Shown piece after piece: positions 8,157-16,194 of a stretch of 64,000 nucleotides of DNA. Position numbers and translations under genes: made by a program. This DNA comes from Amycolatopsis eburnea (GTDB lineage Bacteria > Actinomycetota > Actinomycetes > Mycobacteriales > Pseudonocardiaceae), in assembly GCF_003937945.1 (NCBI RefSeq), contig NZ_RSEC01000060.1:806001-870000 (forward strand), read 5' to 3'. The notes beneath the pieces were generated by a model that had not been told where the DNA came from, searched no databases, and worked only from the letters and a program-made list of their open reading frames with translations. Every line of letters starts with the position of its first letter. Positions within the stretch are counted from its first letter, which is position 1.

Positions 8157-8615
8157 TTACCAGCGGAGGGTGGCGCCTTCGCCGCGCGGGCTGTTCTGGT
8201 AGCCGGCCAGGTACCAGGTCCCGTCGCGCTTGACGGTGATCCAGGTCGAGCGGACGGCCAGCTCGGGCGCGATCTCGGTCTCGCCCTCGGCGAGGATGCC
8301 GCCGTGCGTGCGGATCAGCGCGACGTCGTCGGTGACGAAGCGCAGGTCGACCGGCTGCCCGGTGACGCCGCTGTTCTTGAACGGCCCGGCGTACGCGGCC
8401 TTCATGAAGACGCGGATCTCTTCGCGGCCTTCCTTGTACACGTCACCCGGCAGCAGCAGCAGGCCGTCCTCCAGGAAGACGTCGGCGACACCGTCGGCGT
8501 CGTTCTTCGCCCACGCCGCCACCAGCCGCAGCGGAACCTGGAGCACCTCCTTCTCCTTGTCGCTGGTGAACTCTCCGTAGTACGCGTCCAAACGGGATTG
8601 TTCGGTGGTCGTCAT
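8157..8615 (-). CDS. SgcJ/EcaC-family NTF2-like protein, copy B2
   Basis: A 152-aa SgcJ/EcaC-type protein. It is the partner of the B1 copy at 3728-4195, with which it shares YYGEFTSDKEKEVLQVPLRL, LPGDVYKEGREEIR and the GATLRW end. ATG 8615 follows AAGGGG. It is the first gene of the A2/B2 pair. The upstream region reaches to the thiol peroxidase gene at 8723 with no strong terminator visible. Function is as for the family: auxiliary to enediyne biosynthesis, with no chemistry assignable. Confidence 0.85.
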   Translation of the reverse strand: MTTTEQSRLDAYYGEFTSDKEKEVLQVPLRLVAAWAKNDADGVADVFLEDGLLLLPGDVYKEGREEIRVFMKAAYAGPFKNSGVTGQPVDLRFVTDDVALIRTHGGILAEGETEIAPELAVRSTWITVKRDGTWYLAGYQNSPRGEGATLRW

Positions 8616-8722
8616 TCCGGCCCCTTGTCGTCACGGATCTCTGCCGGGTTCGGCACAGCAAACCCCGGTTACCATGGTGGGCACCCGGTTCCGCGCGGGC
8701 GCCTCCATTCGTGCTTGCCGTC

Positions 8723-9262
8723 CTACGCGGCGCGACGCGCGCTTTCGGCGCTCTTGGCCGCGGCCAGGACGGCGTCGTAGTCGGGGTGCTCGCCGATTTC
8801 CGGCACGTATTCGGCGTGCACGACGGTGTCGTTCGCGTCGATCACGAAAACCGCGCGGGCCAGCAGCCGGAATTCCTTGATCACGACGCCGTAGGCGGTG
8901 CCGAAGGAGAGGTCGCGGTGGTCGGACCCGACCAGCGCGCCCTCGATCCCGGCGGCGCCGCACCAGCGCGCCTGCGCGAAGGGCAGGTCGACGGAGACGG
9001 TCAGCACGGAGACGTCGCCGAGCCCCGCGACCTCTTCGTTGAACCGCCGGGTCTGCAGGTCGCAGACGGGCGTCTCGAGCGAGGGCACGACCGAGACGAT
9101 CCGCACCCGCCCGGCGAGCGAAGCGGACGCGACCGGGGACATGTCCGGCGCCACGAGGGTGAAGTCCGGAGCCTGGTCGCCGACACCGACGGCCGGCCCG
9201 AGCAGGGTCACCGGACGGCCGCGGAAGGTCGTGACGCCGGTGCGTTCGGGAATCGCGTTCAT
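8723..9262 (-). CDS. tpx: Thiol peroxidase (Tpx, atypical 2-Cys peroxiredoxin)
   Basis: A 179-aa peroxiredoxin of the Tpx group, which reduces peroxides through an intramolecular disulfide. The peroxidatic cysteine C67 is in SLETPVCDLQ and the resolving cysteine C101 in DLPFAQARWCGA, the pair and spacing expected. The ATG at 9262 fits the usual Tpx N-terminus (MNAIPERTGVTTFRG), although its ribosome site is weak. It lies upstream of the NTF2-like pair on the same strand. It may protect the producer against the oxidative stress of a radical-generating product, or be unrelated; both are inference. Confidence 0.92.
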   Translation of the reverse strand: MNAIPERTGVTTFRGRPVTLLGPAVGVGDQAPDFTLVAPDMSPVASASLAGRVRIVSVVPSLETPVCDLQTRRFNEEVAGLGDVSVLTVSVDLPFAQARWCGAAGIEGALVGSDHRDLSFGTAYGVVIKEFRLLARAVFVIDANDTVVHAEYVPEIGEHPDYDAVLAAAKSAESARRAA

Positions 9263-9701
9263 GGACTGGACCACTTTCGGCTGGGTACGGGTCGAGGCCC
9301 CAGTTTCGGGGTTCACGGGACGGCACGCCTCTCCTCGGCTGCCGAATTCCGGTGCTGCGGCCGCCGGTGGTGTCTTGAATGACTCATTCAAGACCTCCGG
9401 TGACAGGGCTCCGGCAAAGTCGCCGGGGGGCCGACCGCTCGGTCTGAACCGACCGGCGCCGGCCGCGGCGAGCGCGCCGGGCGGCTCTGCGGTGTCTTGA
9501 ATGACTCATTCAGGACCTCCGAAGACCTGAATGACTCATTCAAGACGTCCGCGCCCGCTGCCCGCCGGAAGAAAAGCTTCAGTCTTTCACCCACACGATT
9601 GACCGGCGTCTTCTGCCGTGCGCTCCCATCCGCGACCGGTGTTCCGTGCCCGGGACCGCTGCTACGGTCGATTCCCCCGCTGCCGAAGAAAGGACCCACC
9701 C
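9263..9701. repeat. Intergenic region with three short palindromes
   Basis: This 439-bp gap lies between divergent tpx and the DUF899 gene. It holds three near-identical 23-bp palindromes with the core TTGAATGACTCATTCA at 9372-9394, 9494-9516 and 9524-9546. The last two are 30 bp apart, and a nearly identical pair recurs at 59.2 kb. A CGGCAAAGT block follows the first copy. Since the neighbours diverge, these are not simple terminators here. No coding sequence is credible within the gap. Confidence 0.7.
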
Positions 9702-10355
9702 ATGAATCGCCCGCCCGTCGTCTCGGCGGAGGAATGGCAGGCCGAGCGCGACAAGCTCCTCGTCAAGGAAAAGGAGCTCACCCACGCGCTGGACGACCTC
9801 GCCGCCCAGCGGCGGCGGCTGCCGATGATCCGTCTGAAGGACGACTACGTCTTCACCGGCCCCGACGGGGAAACCGGCGACCTCGTCTCGCTGTTCGACG
9901 GCCACAACCAGCTGATCATCTACCACTACATGAAGCAGCCGGGCAGCGACCACCTCTGCGTCGGCTGCGCGTCGCTGACCGACAACCTCTCGCCGTGGGC
10001 GCACCTGGCACCCCGCGGGGTGCGGCTGATCCTCGAGTCCGTGGCGCCGCAGGAAGAACTCGAACCGCTGCGGCAGCGGTTCGGCTGGCAGATCCCGTGG
10101 TACTCGAGCTACGGCAGCACGTTCAACGAAGACATGGGCACCGGCGGCGGGTTCGGCGTGAGCGTGCTGCTGCGCGACGGCGACGAGGTCTTCCGGACCT
10201 GGTTCACCAACGGGCGCGGGACCGACCGCCTCCGGCTCGACTTCAACCTGCTCGACCTCACCCCGTACGGGCGCCAAGAGGTCTGGGAGGACTCGCCCGA
10301 GGGCTGGCCGCAGACGTCGACCATGGGCTGGCTCCGGCTGCGCGACGAGTACTGA
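9702..10355 (+). CDS. DUF899 family (thioredoxin-like) protein
   Basis: A 217-aa protein of the DUF899 family, a thioredoxin-fold group of unknown biochemical role. ATG 9702 is preceded by GAAAGGA. Recognisable parts are SAEEWQAERDKLLVKEKELT at the N-terminus, the LIIYHYMK segment, GCASLTDN, and the PWYSSYGSTFNED region. A shorter family member is encoded at 44624-45139. Redox or detoxification roles have been suggested for the family, but nothing here confirms one. Confidence 0.8.
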   Translation: MNRPPVVSAEEWQAERDKLLVKEKELTHALDDLAAQRRRLPMIRLKDDYVFTGPDGETGDLVSLFDGHNQLIIYHYMKQPGSDHLCVGCASLTDNLSPWAHLAPRGVRLILESVAPQEELEPLRQRFGWQIPWYSSYGSTFNEDMGTGGGFGVSVLLRDGDEVFRTWFTNGRGTDRLRLDFNLLDLTPYGRQEVWEDSPEGWPQTSTMGWLRLRDEY

Positions 10356-10380
10356 ACCTCCGCACGCACGAAGGCGACCG

Positions 10381-10416
10381 CGGTCCCGGCGCGGCCTAGG
10401 CTCGCGGCCGGGACCG
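10381..10416. repeat. 10-bp inverted repeat between DUF899 and methyltransferase genes
   Basis: CGGTCCCGGC at 10381-10390 is repeated inverted at 10407-10416 around a 16-nt spacer. The element sits just upstream of the ribosome site of the next gene. It could be a terminator for the DUF899 gene or an operator for the methyltransferase; the sequence does not decide. Confidence 0.35.
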
Positions 10417-10433
10417 ACGTGCGGGAGGCCAGG

Positions 10434-11228
10434 ATGCCGGGAGCAGAAGACGCCGTGGCGGCGGAGAAGCCGTCGCCGGCGCGGATGTACGACTACTTCC
10501 TCCACGGGGACAACAACTTCCCGGTCGACCGGGCGGCCGGGGACGCCGTCATCGACCAGGTCGGCGAGGTGCTCACCAAGGACGTCGTCTGGGAGAACCG
10601 CCGCTTCCTCGGCCGGGTGGTGCACCACCTCGCCGCCGAGCACGGGGTGCGGCAGTTCATCGACGTCGGGGCCGGGCTGCCCAGCATGGAGAACACCCAC
10701 CAGATCGCCCGCCGGTCCATCCCGGACGCCCGGGTCGCCTACGTCGACCTCGACCCGGTGGTCGCGAGCCACGGGAAAACCCTGCTCTCCGAAGAGGAGC
10801 AGAAGATCACCCGGCTGCTGACCGCCGACCTGCGCGCGCCGCTGTCCATTTTGGACAACCCGGAGCTGGCGGACCTGATCGACTTCGACCAGCCGGTCGC
10901 GCTGCTGTGCGTCGCCGTCTTCCACTTCATCACCGACGAAGACGACCCGCACGGCATTCTCCGGACGTTCCGGGAGCGGCTGGCGCCGGGGTCGTTCCTC
11001 GCGCTGTCGCACCTGAACGCCGACGAGTCCCCCGAAGCCGAGCAGGACACCATGCGCGCGATCTACCGCAACGCGACGTCGCCGATCGTCTTCCGGACCC
11101 GCGCCGAGATCGAGGCGCTGTTCACCGGCTTCCCGCTCCAGCCGCCCGGCCTGGTGCCGACCGGGCACTGGCGTCGCGAAGGCGACACCACCCGCCGGAT
11201 GTACGGCGGCCTCGGCCGGCTGGGCTGA
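10434..11228 (+). CDS. SAM-dependent methyltransferase, PF04672/DUF574 type
   Basis: A 264-aa protein of the actinomycete S-adenosyl methyltransferase family PF04672. ARMYDYFLHGDNNFPVDR at the N-terminus is the family hallmark. The SAM pocket is FIDVGAGLPS, followed by VAYVDLDPVV. ATG 10434 is chosen because GGGAGG lies just upstream. An in-frame GTG at 10419 is less likely. These proteins are numerous in actinomycetes and mostly uncharacterised. A position between DUF899 and the epoxide hydrolase gives no clear substrate. Confidence 0.85.
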   Translation: MPGAEDAVAAEKPSPARMYDYFLHGDNNFPVDRAAGDAVIDQVGEVLTKDVVWENRRFLGRVVHHLAAEHGVRQFIDVGAGLPSMENTHQIARRSIPDARVAYVDLDPVVASHGKTLLSEEEQKITRLLTADLRAPLSILDNPELADLIDFDQPVALLCVAVFHFITDEDDPHGILRTFRERLAPGSFLALSHLNADESPEAEQDTMRAIYRNATSPIVFRTRAEIEALFTGFPLQPPGLVPTGHWRREGDTTRRMYGGLGRLG

Positions 11229-11286
11229 CCACCGCGCTCGCGGCCGGGTCCGCGGCCGTGGTCACCACGAACGAAGGGCGAATCCC

Positions 11287-12405
11287 TTGCCTCAACCGGA
11301 ACCGTTCCGCATCGCCGTGCCCGACGAGGACATCCAGGACCTCCGCGAGCGCCTCGCGCGCACGCGCCTCCCCGGCGACCTGGCCAACGACGGCTGGGAG
11401 TACGGGACCAACCAGGAGTACCTGGCCGGGCTGCTGGCCGACTGGCGCGACAGCTACGACTGGCGCGCGCACGAGGCCGAGATGAACGCCTACGCGCACT
11501 ACCGCGTCGAGCTGGCCGGCCAGCCGGTGCACTACCTGCACGTCCCGGGCGACGGGAAGGTCCCGCTGCTGCTGATCGGCGGCTGGCCGTGGACGTTCTG
11601 GGACTTCAAGGACGTGCTGCCGCACCTGGCCGGCCACGAGGTCGTGGTGGCGGACCTGCCCGGCTACGGCTTTTCGACGCCGCTGGCCCGGCCGGGCATC
11701 GGGTACGCCGAGACCGCCGACATGTACCACCAGCTGATGACCGAGGTGCTCGGCCACGAGCGCTACGGCGTCTACGGCTCCGACTGGGGCTCGATCATCG
11801 GCCAGCACCTGGCCCACCACCACCCGGAGTCGGTCGCCGGGCTGCACACGACGATGCCGTTCAGCCTCGAGGGCCCGATCCCGGAGGAGCTCTGGGCGGA
11901 CGACGAGAAGGTCCGGCGCGCGGCGAACACGGCGTGGGCGCGCTACAGCAACGGCTACTTCGTGCTGCACACGACCCGCCCGCAGAGCATCGCCTACATC
12001 GGCGACTCGCCGGCGGCGACCGCGGCGTGGCTGGTCGAGAAGCTGCACGACTGGACCGACCACGACGGCGACTTCGAGACCGGCTACCCGCGCGAGCGCG
12101 TCCTCACGACGTTGTCGCTGTTCTGGTTCACGAACTCGATGGGCAGCACCGCCCGGCTGTACGCGGAGAGCTTCCAGAAGCCGTGGACGCCGAAGAGCGA
12201 CGCGCAGCCGCTGTTCAACGTCCCGACCGCGGTCGCGGCCTACCCGCGCGAACCCGCGGCGGTGCCGCGCAAGTGGGTGGAGAGCCGCTTCGACCTGCGC
12301 CGCTACACGGTGATGGAGCGCGGGGGCCACTACCCCGCCGTCGAGTCCCCGGAAACCCTCGGGCGCGACATCGCCGAGTTCTTCGCCGAGCTGCCGCAGT
12401 CCTGA
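11287..12405 (+). CDS. Epoxide hydrolase (EHN-type alpha/beta hydrolase)
   Basis: A 372-aa microsomal-type epoxide hydrolase with an N-terminal EHN lid. It attacks an epoxide via an aspartate ester to give a vicinal diol. The nucleophile is D166 in YGSDWGS and the general-base histidine is H348 in GGHYPAVE. The oxyanion segment reads GGWPWTFWDF instead of the usual HGWPGSF, so its first residue is Gly not His. The start is TTG 11287 with GAAGGGCG upstream; no better start is seen. C-1027 (SgcF) and neocarzinostatin-type clusters carry homologous hydrolases that open the enediyne core epoxide, so a core-modifying role is likely. Confidence 0.88.
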   Translation: MPQPEPFRIAVPDEDIQDLRERLARTRLPGDLANDGWEYGTNQEYLAGLLADWRDSYDWRAHEAEMNAYAHYRVELAGQPVHYLHVPGDGKVPLLLIGGWPWTFWDFKDVLPHLAGHEVVVADLPGYGFSTPLARPGIGYAETADMYHQLMTEVLGHERYGVYGSDWGSIIGQHLAHHHPESVAGLHTTMPFSLEGPIPEELWADDEKVRRAANTAWARYSNGYFVLHTTRPQSIAYIGDSPAATAAWLVEKLHDWTDHDGDFETGYPRERVLTTLSLFWFTNSMGSTARLYAESFQKPWTPKSDAQPLFNVPTAVAAYPREPAAVPRKWVESRFDLRRYTVMERGGHYPAVESPETLGRDIAEFFAELPQS

Positions 12406-12414
12406 CCGCAGGTG

Positions 12415-12460
12415 GTCGTGAGTGTTTAGGGCGGTTAGAACCGCCCTAAACACTCACGAC
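12415..12460. terminator. 22-bp-arm palindrome between convergent genes
   Basis: Perfect arms at 12415-12436 and 12439-12460, separated only by AG, lie between the convergent epoxide hydrolase and AhpD-like genes. The right arm ends 2 bp before the stop of the latter. Probably a bidirectional terminator, although it has no U-tract. Confidence 0.7.
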
Positions 12461-12461
12461 G

Positions 12462-13010
12462 TCACTGCTCGGGCAGGAACTTGGCGAGACCCGCGTAGCC
12501 GCTGTGCTTGAGGCGCTCGCCCGACAGGGACTTGTACTCGTCGTCGGCGCGGATGCCGAGGCCGTCGACCATGCGGTTCATGAAGTTGAACAGCGCGCAG
12601 ACCAGCACCGCGTCGTGCAGCGCGCGCTCGTCCCAGCCGGCCGCGAAGACCGCTTCGGCGTCCGCGTCGGTCATCCGGGACGGCGTCCGCGTCAGCTTGC
12701 CGACGTAGGCGAGCACCGGCTTCATGCGGTCCTCGACCGGTGCGGTGTCCAGGTCGGTGAGGGCCGCGGTCAGCACGCCCGGCGGGACGCCGAACGCCTC
12801 CGCCGTCACCGTGTGGATGCCGTGGCAGTAGCCGCATTCGTTGACGCCGGAGACGTAGGCGGCGATCAGCTCCCGCTCGCCCGGCGTGAACGGCGAATCG
12901 CCGCGCAGCAGCACCTCGTGGAAGGCCAGCAGGTGCCGGGCGGGCTCGGGGTTGGCTTGGAAGACCTGCAGCAGCGTGGTCTCAGCCGGCAGGGACTTCA
13001 AGTACGACAT
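12462..13010 (-). CDS. AhpD/carboxymuconolactone decarboxylase-like peroxidase
   Basis: A 182-aa AhpD-like protein. The redox CxxC is C59 and C62 in NECGYCHGIH, followed by a histidine as in alkylhydroperoxidase D and related peroxidases. ATG 13010 follows GAAAGGAC. The first 29 nt overlap the 3' end of the upstream unknown gene, so translational coupling is likely. It could scavenge peroxides or act on a pathway intermediate. A longer AhpD-like gene is at 28088-29134. Confidence 0.82.
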   Translation of the reverse strand: MSYLKSLPAETTLLQVFQANPEPARHLLAFHEVLLRGDSPFTPGERELIAAYVSGVNECGYCHGIHTVTAEAFGVPPGVLTAALTDLDTAPVEDRMKPVLAYVGKLTRTPSRMTDADAEAVFAAGWDERALHDAVLVCALFNFMNRMVDGLGIRADDEYKSLSGERLKHSGYAGLAKFLPEQ

Positions 13011-13425
13011 CGGTGTCCTTTCGATCCGCGATCCGGTCGACGTCGGTGCGGCGGAGCACGCACGCCGTCAGGTAGGCCAGTGACGCGGCGCCCGCGCCGG
13101 GCACGGCCGCGGCAACCCGGGCCGAGGCCCGCTCCCACTCCCGCCGGAGCGAGCCCGGCGTCGACGTCGAGGGCGGGTCGCCGAGCGCCGAGCGCAGGCT
13201 CCGCCAGTGCTGCCGGCCCGTCTCCAGCAGCCCGGGCAGGCCGGCGTCCGGGACGCCGTGCCGGGCCTGGTCGACGACCTGCGTCACCAGCGCCGGGTCG
13301 TCCGCCAGCCGGGCGAGCCCGAGCCCGGCGAGCAGCCGGTCGGCCTCCAGGCCGAGCAGGATCACCCCGACCTCGGTGGCCGCGGGGGCGTCGACCTCGG
13401 GCAGGGCGAACCGGGTGTCCTCCAT
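12982..13425 (-). CDS. Unknown 147-aa protein
   Basis: I do not recognise this protein. It starts at ATG 13425 behind GGGAGG, 12 nt after the stop of the FAD oxidoreductase, and overlaps the next gene by 29 nt. The mostly helical sequence (VGVILLGLEADRLLAGLGL, TGRQHWRSLRSALG) has no cysteines apart from one near the C-terminus. It has no signal peptide or membrane segment. Tight packing between two redox genes suggests an accessory role in the same step, which is inference. Confidence 0.65.
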   Translation of the reverse strand: MEDTRFALPEVDAPAATEVGVILLGLEADRLLAGLGLARLADDPALVTQVVDQARHGVPDAGLPGLLETGRQHWRSLRSALGDPPSTSTPGSLRREWERASARVAAAVPGAGAASLAYLTACVLRRTDVDRIADRKDTDVVLEVPAG

Positions 13426-13437
13426 CGCGTTCCTCCC

Positions 13438-14766
13438 TCAGACCCCGACCGCGGTCTTCGCCGGCGCCGGGAGCCGGCCACCCTGCAGGACCTGCGCGAT
13501 CGCCGCCGCCGCGCGGGTGGTCGCGACGCGGTGGCCGTCGATGTTGCGGGCCGCCGGGCCGAGGACCATCGCGGCCGCGGCGCCGACCACCGACACCCGC
13601 GGCGCGCGGACGTGGGCCAGCGTCCGTTCGTCCAGCTCGGGCCAGCCGTCGCGGACGGAAAGCGCTTCACCGGGCAGCAGGCCTTCGCCGATCGACGGCG
13701 TGGTGCCCAGCGCGAGCTGCACGTGGTCGGCGGCGATCCGCCCGCCGCCCGCCAGGCGCACCACGGTCGTCCCGCCGACGCCGGGGCCGATGCTCTTGAC
13801 CGCGGCGCCGCGGTGCACGACCAGGCGTCCCTCGGCCTGCGCGCGTTCGAGCAGGGGCCGGAACTCGAACATGATCGACGCCCGCCGGAACGCGCTCATC
13901 AGCTCGAGCCGCTCGGACCAGCCGACGCGGTTGAAGCGCAGGCGCCCTTCGGGGCGGAAGAACGAGGAATTCACGTCGGCGCACTGGTAGCGCTCGCCGG
14001 TTTCCCGCACGACCCAGTGCACCTCGCGGCCTTCGGCGAGCGCGCCGGCGATCAGGTGGGCCGCGGTGAGCCCGGCGCCCACCACCGCCAGGCACTGCCC
14101 GCCGACCGGCACCGATTCGTCCCAATAGGACACTCCGGCCGGTGCGGAACCGCCGCCCCACCAGGAATCCGGGGCTTCCCGGCGCTCTTCGCCGAGGCAC
14201 AGCACGACGTGCCGGGCGGTGACGGAGAACCGGTCGGCCCGCACGGTGACCGCGTCGCCTTCGGGCACGACCTCGCGCACGCGCGCCTGCCACGTCTTGC
14301 GGCCGATGTGGTGGCTGGCGATCAGGTGGTCGCAGTAGGCGTCGAAGACGTCGACCGGGACCACCGACCGGTGGCCCGCCTGCGACATCCGGATCTGGCG
14401 CCGCTCGGTCGGCGTCAGCCGCCCCCAGTGCAGGCGCGCGAAGTCCAGGAGCTCGCAGTCGCGGTAGCCCTCGACCCCGGGGTGGTGCTCGTACGGGGAC
14501 CGCAGGACGCGCTGGCCCAGCCGGTCGATGCGGCCGAAGAACCGGCCGCACGGGCGGCCGGTCCGGTCGGCGATGACGACGTCGCGGACGCCGTGGTGCC
14601 ACAGCGCGGAAGCCACCGCGACACCGGCGGGGCCGGCGCCGACGACCACGACGTCCGCCGAGGTGGCGGGCACCGTGCCGCGGACCGGGGCCGGCACCGG
14701 GGGCCGGGGCCACGCACGTCCGCGGGGTGAGTCCAGCAGGTGCGGCTCGGGCACGAACGTGATCAT
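13438..14766 (-). CDS. FAD/NAD(P)-dependent oxidoreductase
   Basis: A 442-aa flavoprotein resembling the FAD/NAD(P)-binding oxidoreductases and N-hydroxylase or Baeyer-Villiger-type monooxygenases. The FAD loop is VVVVGAGPAGVAVASAL near residue 40. The second dinucleotide site is LAVVGAGLTAAHL in the middle, and a third glycine motif SVVGAAAAMVLGPAARN is near the C-terminus. ATG 14766 follows GGGGAGC. It heads a - strand group with the unknown 147-aa and AhpD-like genes. It may oxygenate the enediyne or its peripheral moiety. The exact reaction is not predictable. Confidence 0.8.
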   Translation of the reverse strand: MITFVPEPHLLDSPRGRAWPRPPVPAPVRGTVPATSADVVVVGAGPAGVAVASALWHHGVRDVVIADRTGRPCGRFFGRIDRLGQRVLRSPYEHHPGVEGYRDCELLDFARLHWGRLTPTERRQIRMSQAGHRSVVPVDVFDAYCDHLIASHHIGRKTWQARVREVVPEGDAVTVRADRFSVTARHVVLCLGEERREAPDSWWGGGSAPAGVSYWDESVPVGGQCLAVVGAGLTAAHLIAGALAEGREVHWVVRETGERYQCADVNSSFFRPEGRLRFNRVGWSERLELMSAFRRASIMFEFRPLLERAQAEGRLVVHRGAAVKSIGPGVGGTTVVRLAGGGRIAADHVQLALGTTPSIGEGLLPGEALSVRDGWPELDERTLAHVRAPRVSVVGAAAAMVLGPAARNIDGHRVATTRAAAAIAQVLQGGRLPAPAKTAVGV

Positions 14767-14800
14767 GTGCTCCCCAGCTCGATCGGGACCCGGCGGGTCG

Positions 14801-15340
14801 TCAGATGACGGTCACCGGGACGATCAGCTCGATCACGGGTCGCTGGTTCATGCCGTGCGCGACCAGCTCGTCCAGCGTCTGCTGCGACTGCTCGGCGCTG
14901 TCGGTGGGGATGGGGCTGTACCGGGAGTAGAAGTACGCCGGCTTGCGCCCGCCCGTCTCCATCGAATACGCCTTGAGCACGGTTTCGCCCGGGCGCACCT
15001 CGCCGTCGTAGAACGTGAGGCGGCGCTGGTCCGGCGTCATGAAGCTCTTGGTGAACTGGGGCGACATCAGCAGGTCGTCGTCGAGGAACGTCGATTCCTC
15101 GTCCAGCACGGCCTGCATGGCGACCCAGGTCTGGTCGGTCAGGTTGGTCTCCGCCTTGATCACGTGCCAGCGGCCCGGCTCGGGCAGGTTGACGCTGACC
15201 GAGACGTCGTGGTCGGTGGTGTCCACGGCCCCGGTGATCATGAGGACCCGGCGGCCGAGATCGGCAGTCCCGGTCATCTGGATGTCCCGCGCCCGGACCC
15301 GGCTGGAAACGTCAAGACCCGGCAGTTCAGGTGACGACAT
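14801..15340 (-). CDS. Unknown 179-aa protein
   Basis: An unrecognised 179-aa protein with an excellent start (ATG 15340, GAGGAGG 8 nt before). It alternates beta-rich segments (VSVSVNLPEPGRWHVIKAE) with short loops and ends in ELIVPVTVI. There are no cysteines, signal peptide or membrane helices. It lies 34 bp upstream of the FAD oxidoreductase, probably in one operon. The promoter region has an inverted repeat resembling a site before the aminotransferase. It might be one of the poorly annotated enediyne-associated proteins, but I cannot assign it. Confidence 0.7.
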   Translation of the reverse strand: MSSPELPGLDVSSRVRARDIQMTGTADLGRRVLMITGAVDTTDHDVSVSVNLPEPGRWHVIKAETNLTDQTWVAMQAVLDEESTFLDDDLLMSPQFTKSFMTPDQRRLTFYDGEVRPGETVLKAYSMETGGRKPAYFYSRYSPIPTDSAEQSQQTLDELVAHGMNQRPVIELIVPVTVI

Positions 15341-15353
15341 TGTGCTGCCTCCT

Positions 15354-15375
15354 CGTTATTCGCCCCAAAATAACG
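15354..15375. promoter_or_regulatory. Inverted repeat operator candidate
   Basis: CGTTATT at 15354-15360 and AATAACG at 15369-15375 flank an 8-nt centre (CGCCCCAA), directly upstream of the ribosome site of the 179-aa gene. The ATTCGCCCCA centre recurs at 1847-1856 before the aminotransferase. On the - strand a TTGACT stands further upstream, near 15424, but no well-spaced -10 box was found. Confidence 0.45.
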
Positions 15376-15531
15376 TTCTGACCAGCGAACATATGAAGAG
15401 TTCCATACCGGGAGGGCGATAGTCAAGGTGCGAAACACATGACCGGAGCAGGTGATATTGCGCCACTTACGCGGCGGTGTTCGGCCGCACGCGAACGCGC
15501 GTTGCGCCGTTCAGAGCAGGATCAGCGCCGG

Positions 15532-15843
15532 TTACTCCGGGTTGGCCGGGCCCGACTGGGCCGGCGCGACGTCGACGTCGTCCTCGAGCGCGCCGACATA
15601 ACGGATTTCGAATGAAGATTCCGCGCGCTGCACCATGATTTTGAGGACGAGATTCGCTTTCACGACCACGACGAAATTGCGCGGGTTTTCCGCGTCGCCG
15701 AAAATGTCGTAGACGAGGAACGCCGAACCGTCGCCGACCGCGAACAGCGCTTCGTAGAGCGCGTTGCGCTGGGCCTGGGTCGCGGATTCGGCCCACTCCT
15801 CGAGGATCTCGAAGCCAGCGGTGAGCTGGAGGCGCACTGCCAT
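15532..15843 (-). CDS. Unknown 103-aa protein
   Basis: A small unknown protein. ATG 15843 is preceded by GGGAGG. The sequence has an N-terminal helical part (FEILEEWAESATQAQRNALY) and a beta-rich part (FAVGDGSAFLVYDIF, NFVVVVKANLVLKIMV), then an acidic tail. No cysteines, signal peptide or known motif are apparent. About 190 bp separate it from the divergently promoted 179-aa gene region downstream. It may be a cluster accessory or an unrelated small gene. Confidence 0.6.
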   Translation of the reverse strand: MAVRLQLTAGFEILEEWAESATQAQRNALYEALFAVGDGSAFLVYDIFGDAENPRNFVVVVKANLVLKIMVQRAESSFEIRYVGALEDDVDVAPAQSGPANPE

Positions 15844-16056
15844 TCGCCGGCCTCCCAACCGAACGTCCGCCGGTGCGCCCGGCCCACGCAGACGTGCATC
15901 GCGGACAGGCCACTGGCTCGCCCCGCCGGGAACCCCGTGACGCCCCGGCCGACCTCCAGTTTCCCGTGGCGGCCGGGACGTGGTCATCTTCGAAAGTGCG
16001 AGTCGGTGAGGCTTGTTCAGCCGTCGCCCGCCGCGGCGGGCTGACCAGAACAAGCC

Positions 16057-16194
16057 TCAGTTGTACCCGAGGACTATGTGCCCGAGTTCGTCCGCCGCCG
16101 GCTCGAGGTCGGGCACGGCGCTCAGGTGCCGTTCGGCCGCCCGCTCCGGCTCGGCGGGCTGCTCGGGTTCGGCCGGAACCGCTGCTGCTGTCAT
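16057..16194 (-). CDS. 45-aa small peptide gene
   Basis: A 45-codon gene with a very good ribosome site (GGAAGGAG, 6 nt before ATG 16194). The peptide is Ala/Pro/Glu-rich at its N-terminal half (VPAEPEQPAEPERAAERHL) and ends in LGHIVLGYN, with no cysteine. The leader-like acidic first part and short hydrophobic end resemble a modified-peptide precursor. No modifying enzyme is adjacent, and the YcaO/SagB genes are 36 kb away. A small structural or regulatory protein is equally possible. Confidence 0.5.
   Translation of the reverse strand: MTAAAVPAEPEQPAEPERAAERHLSAVPDLEPAADELGHIVLGYN

Noticed and set aside
14801..15340. Possible CagA-like apoprotein of a chromoprotein enediyne
   Set aside because: There is no signal peptide and no cysteine pairs, both expected of apoproteins.
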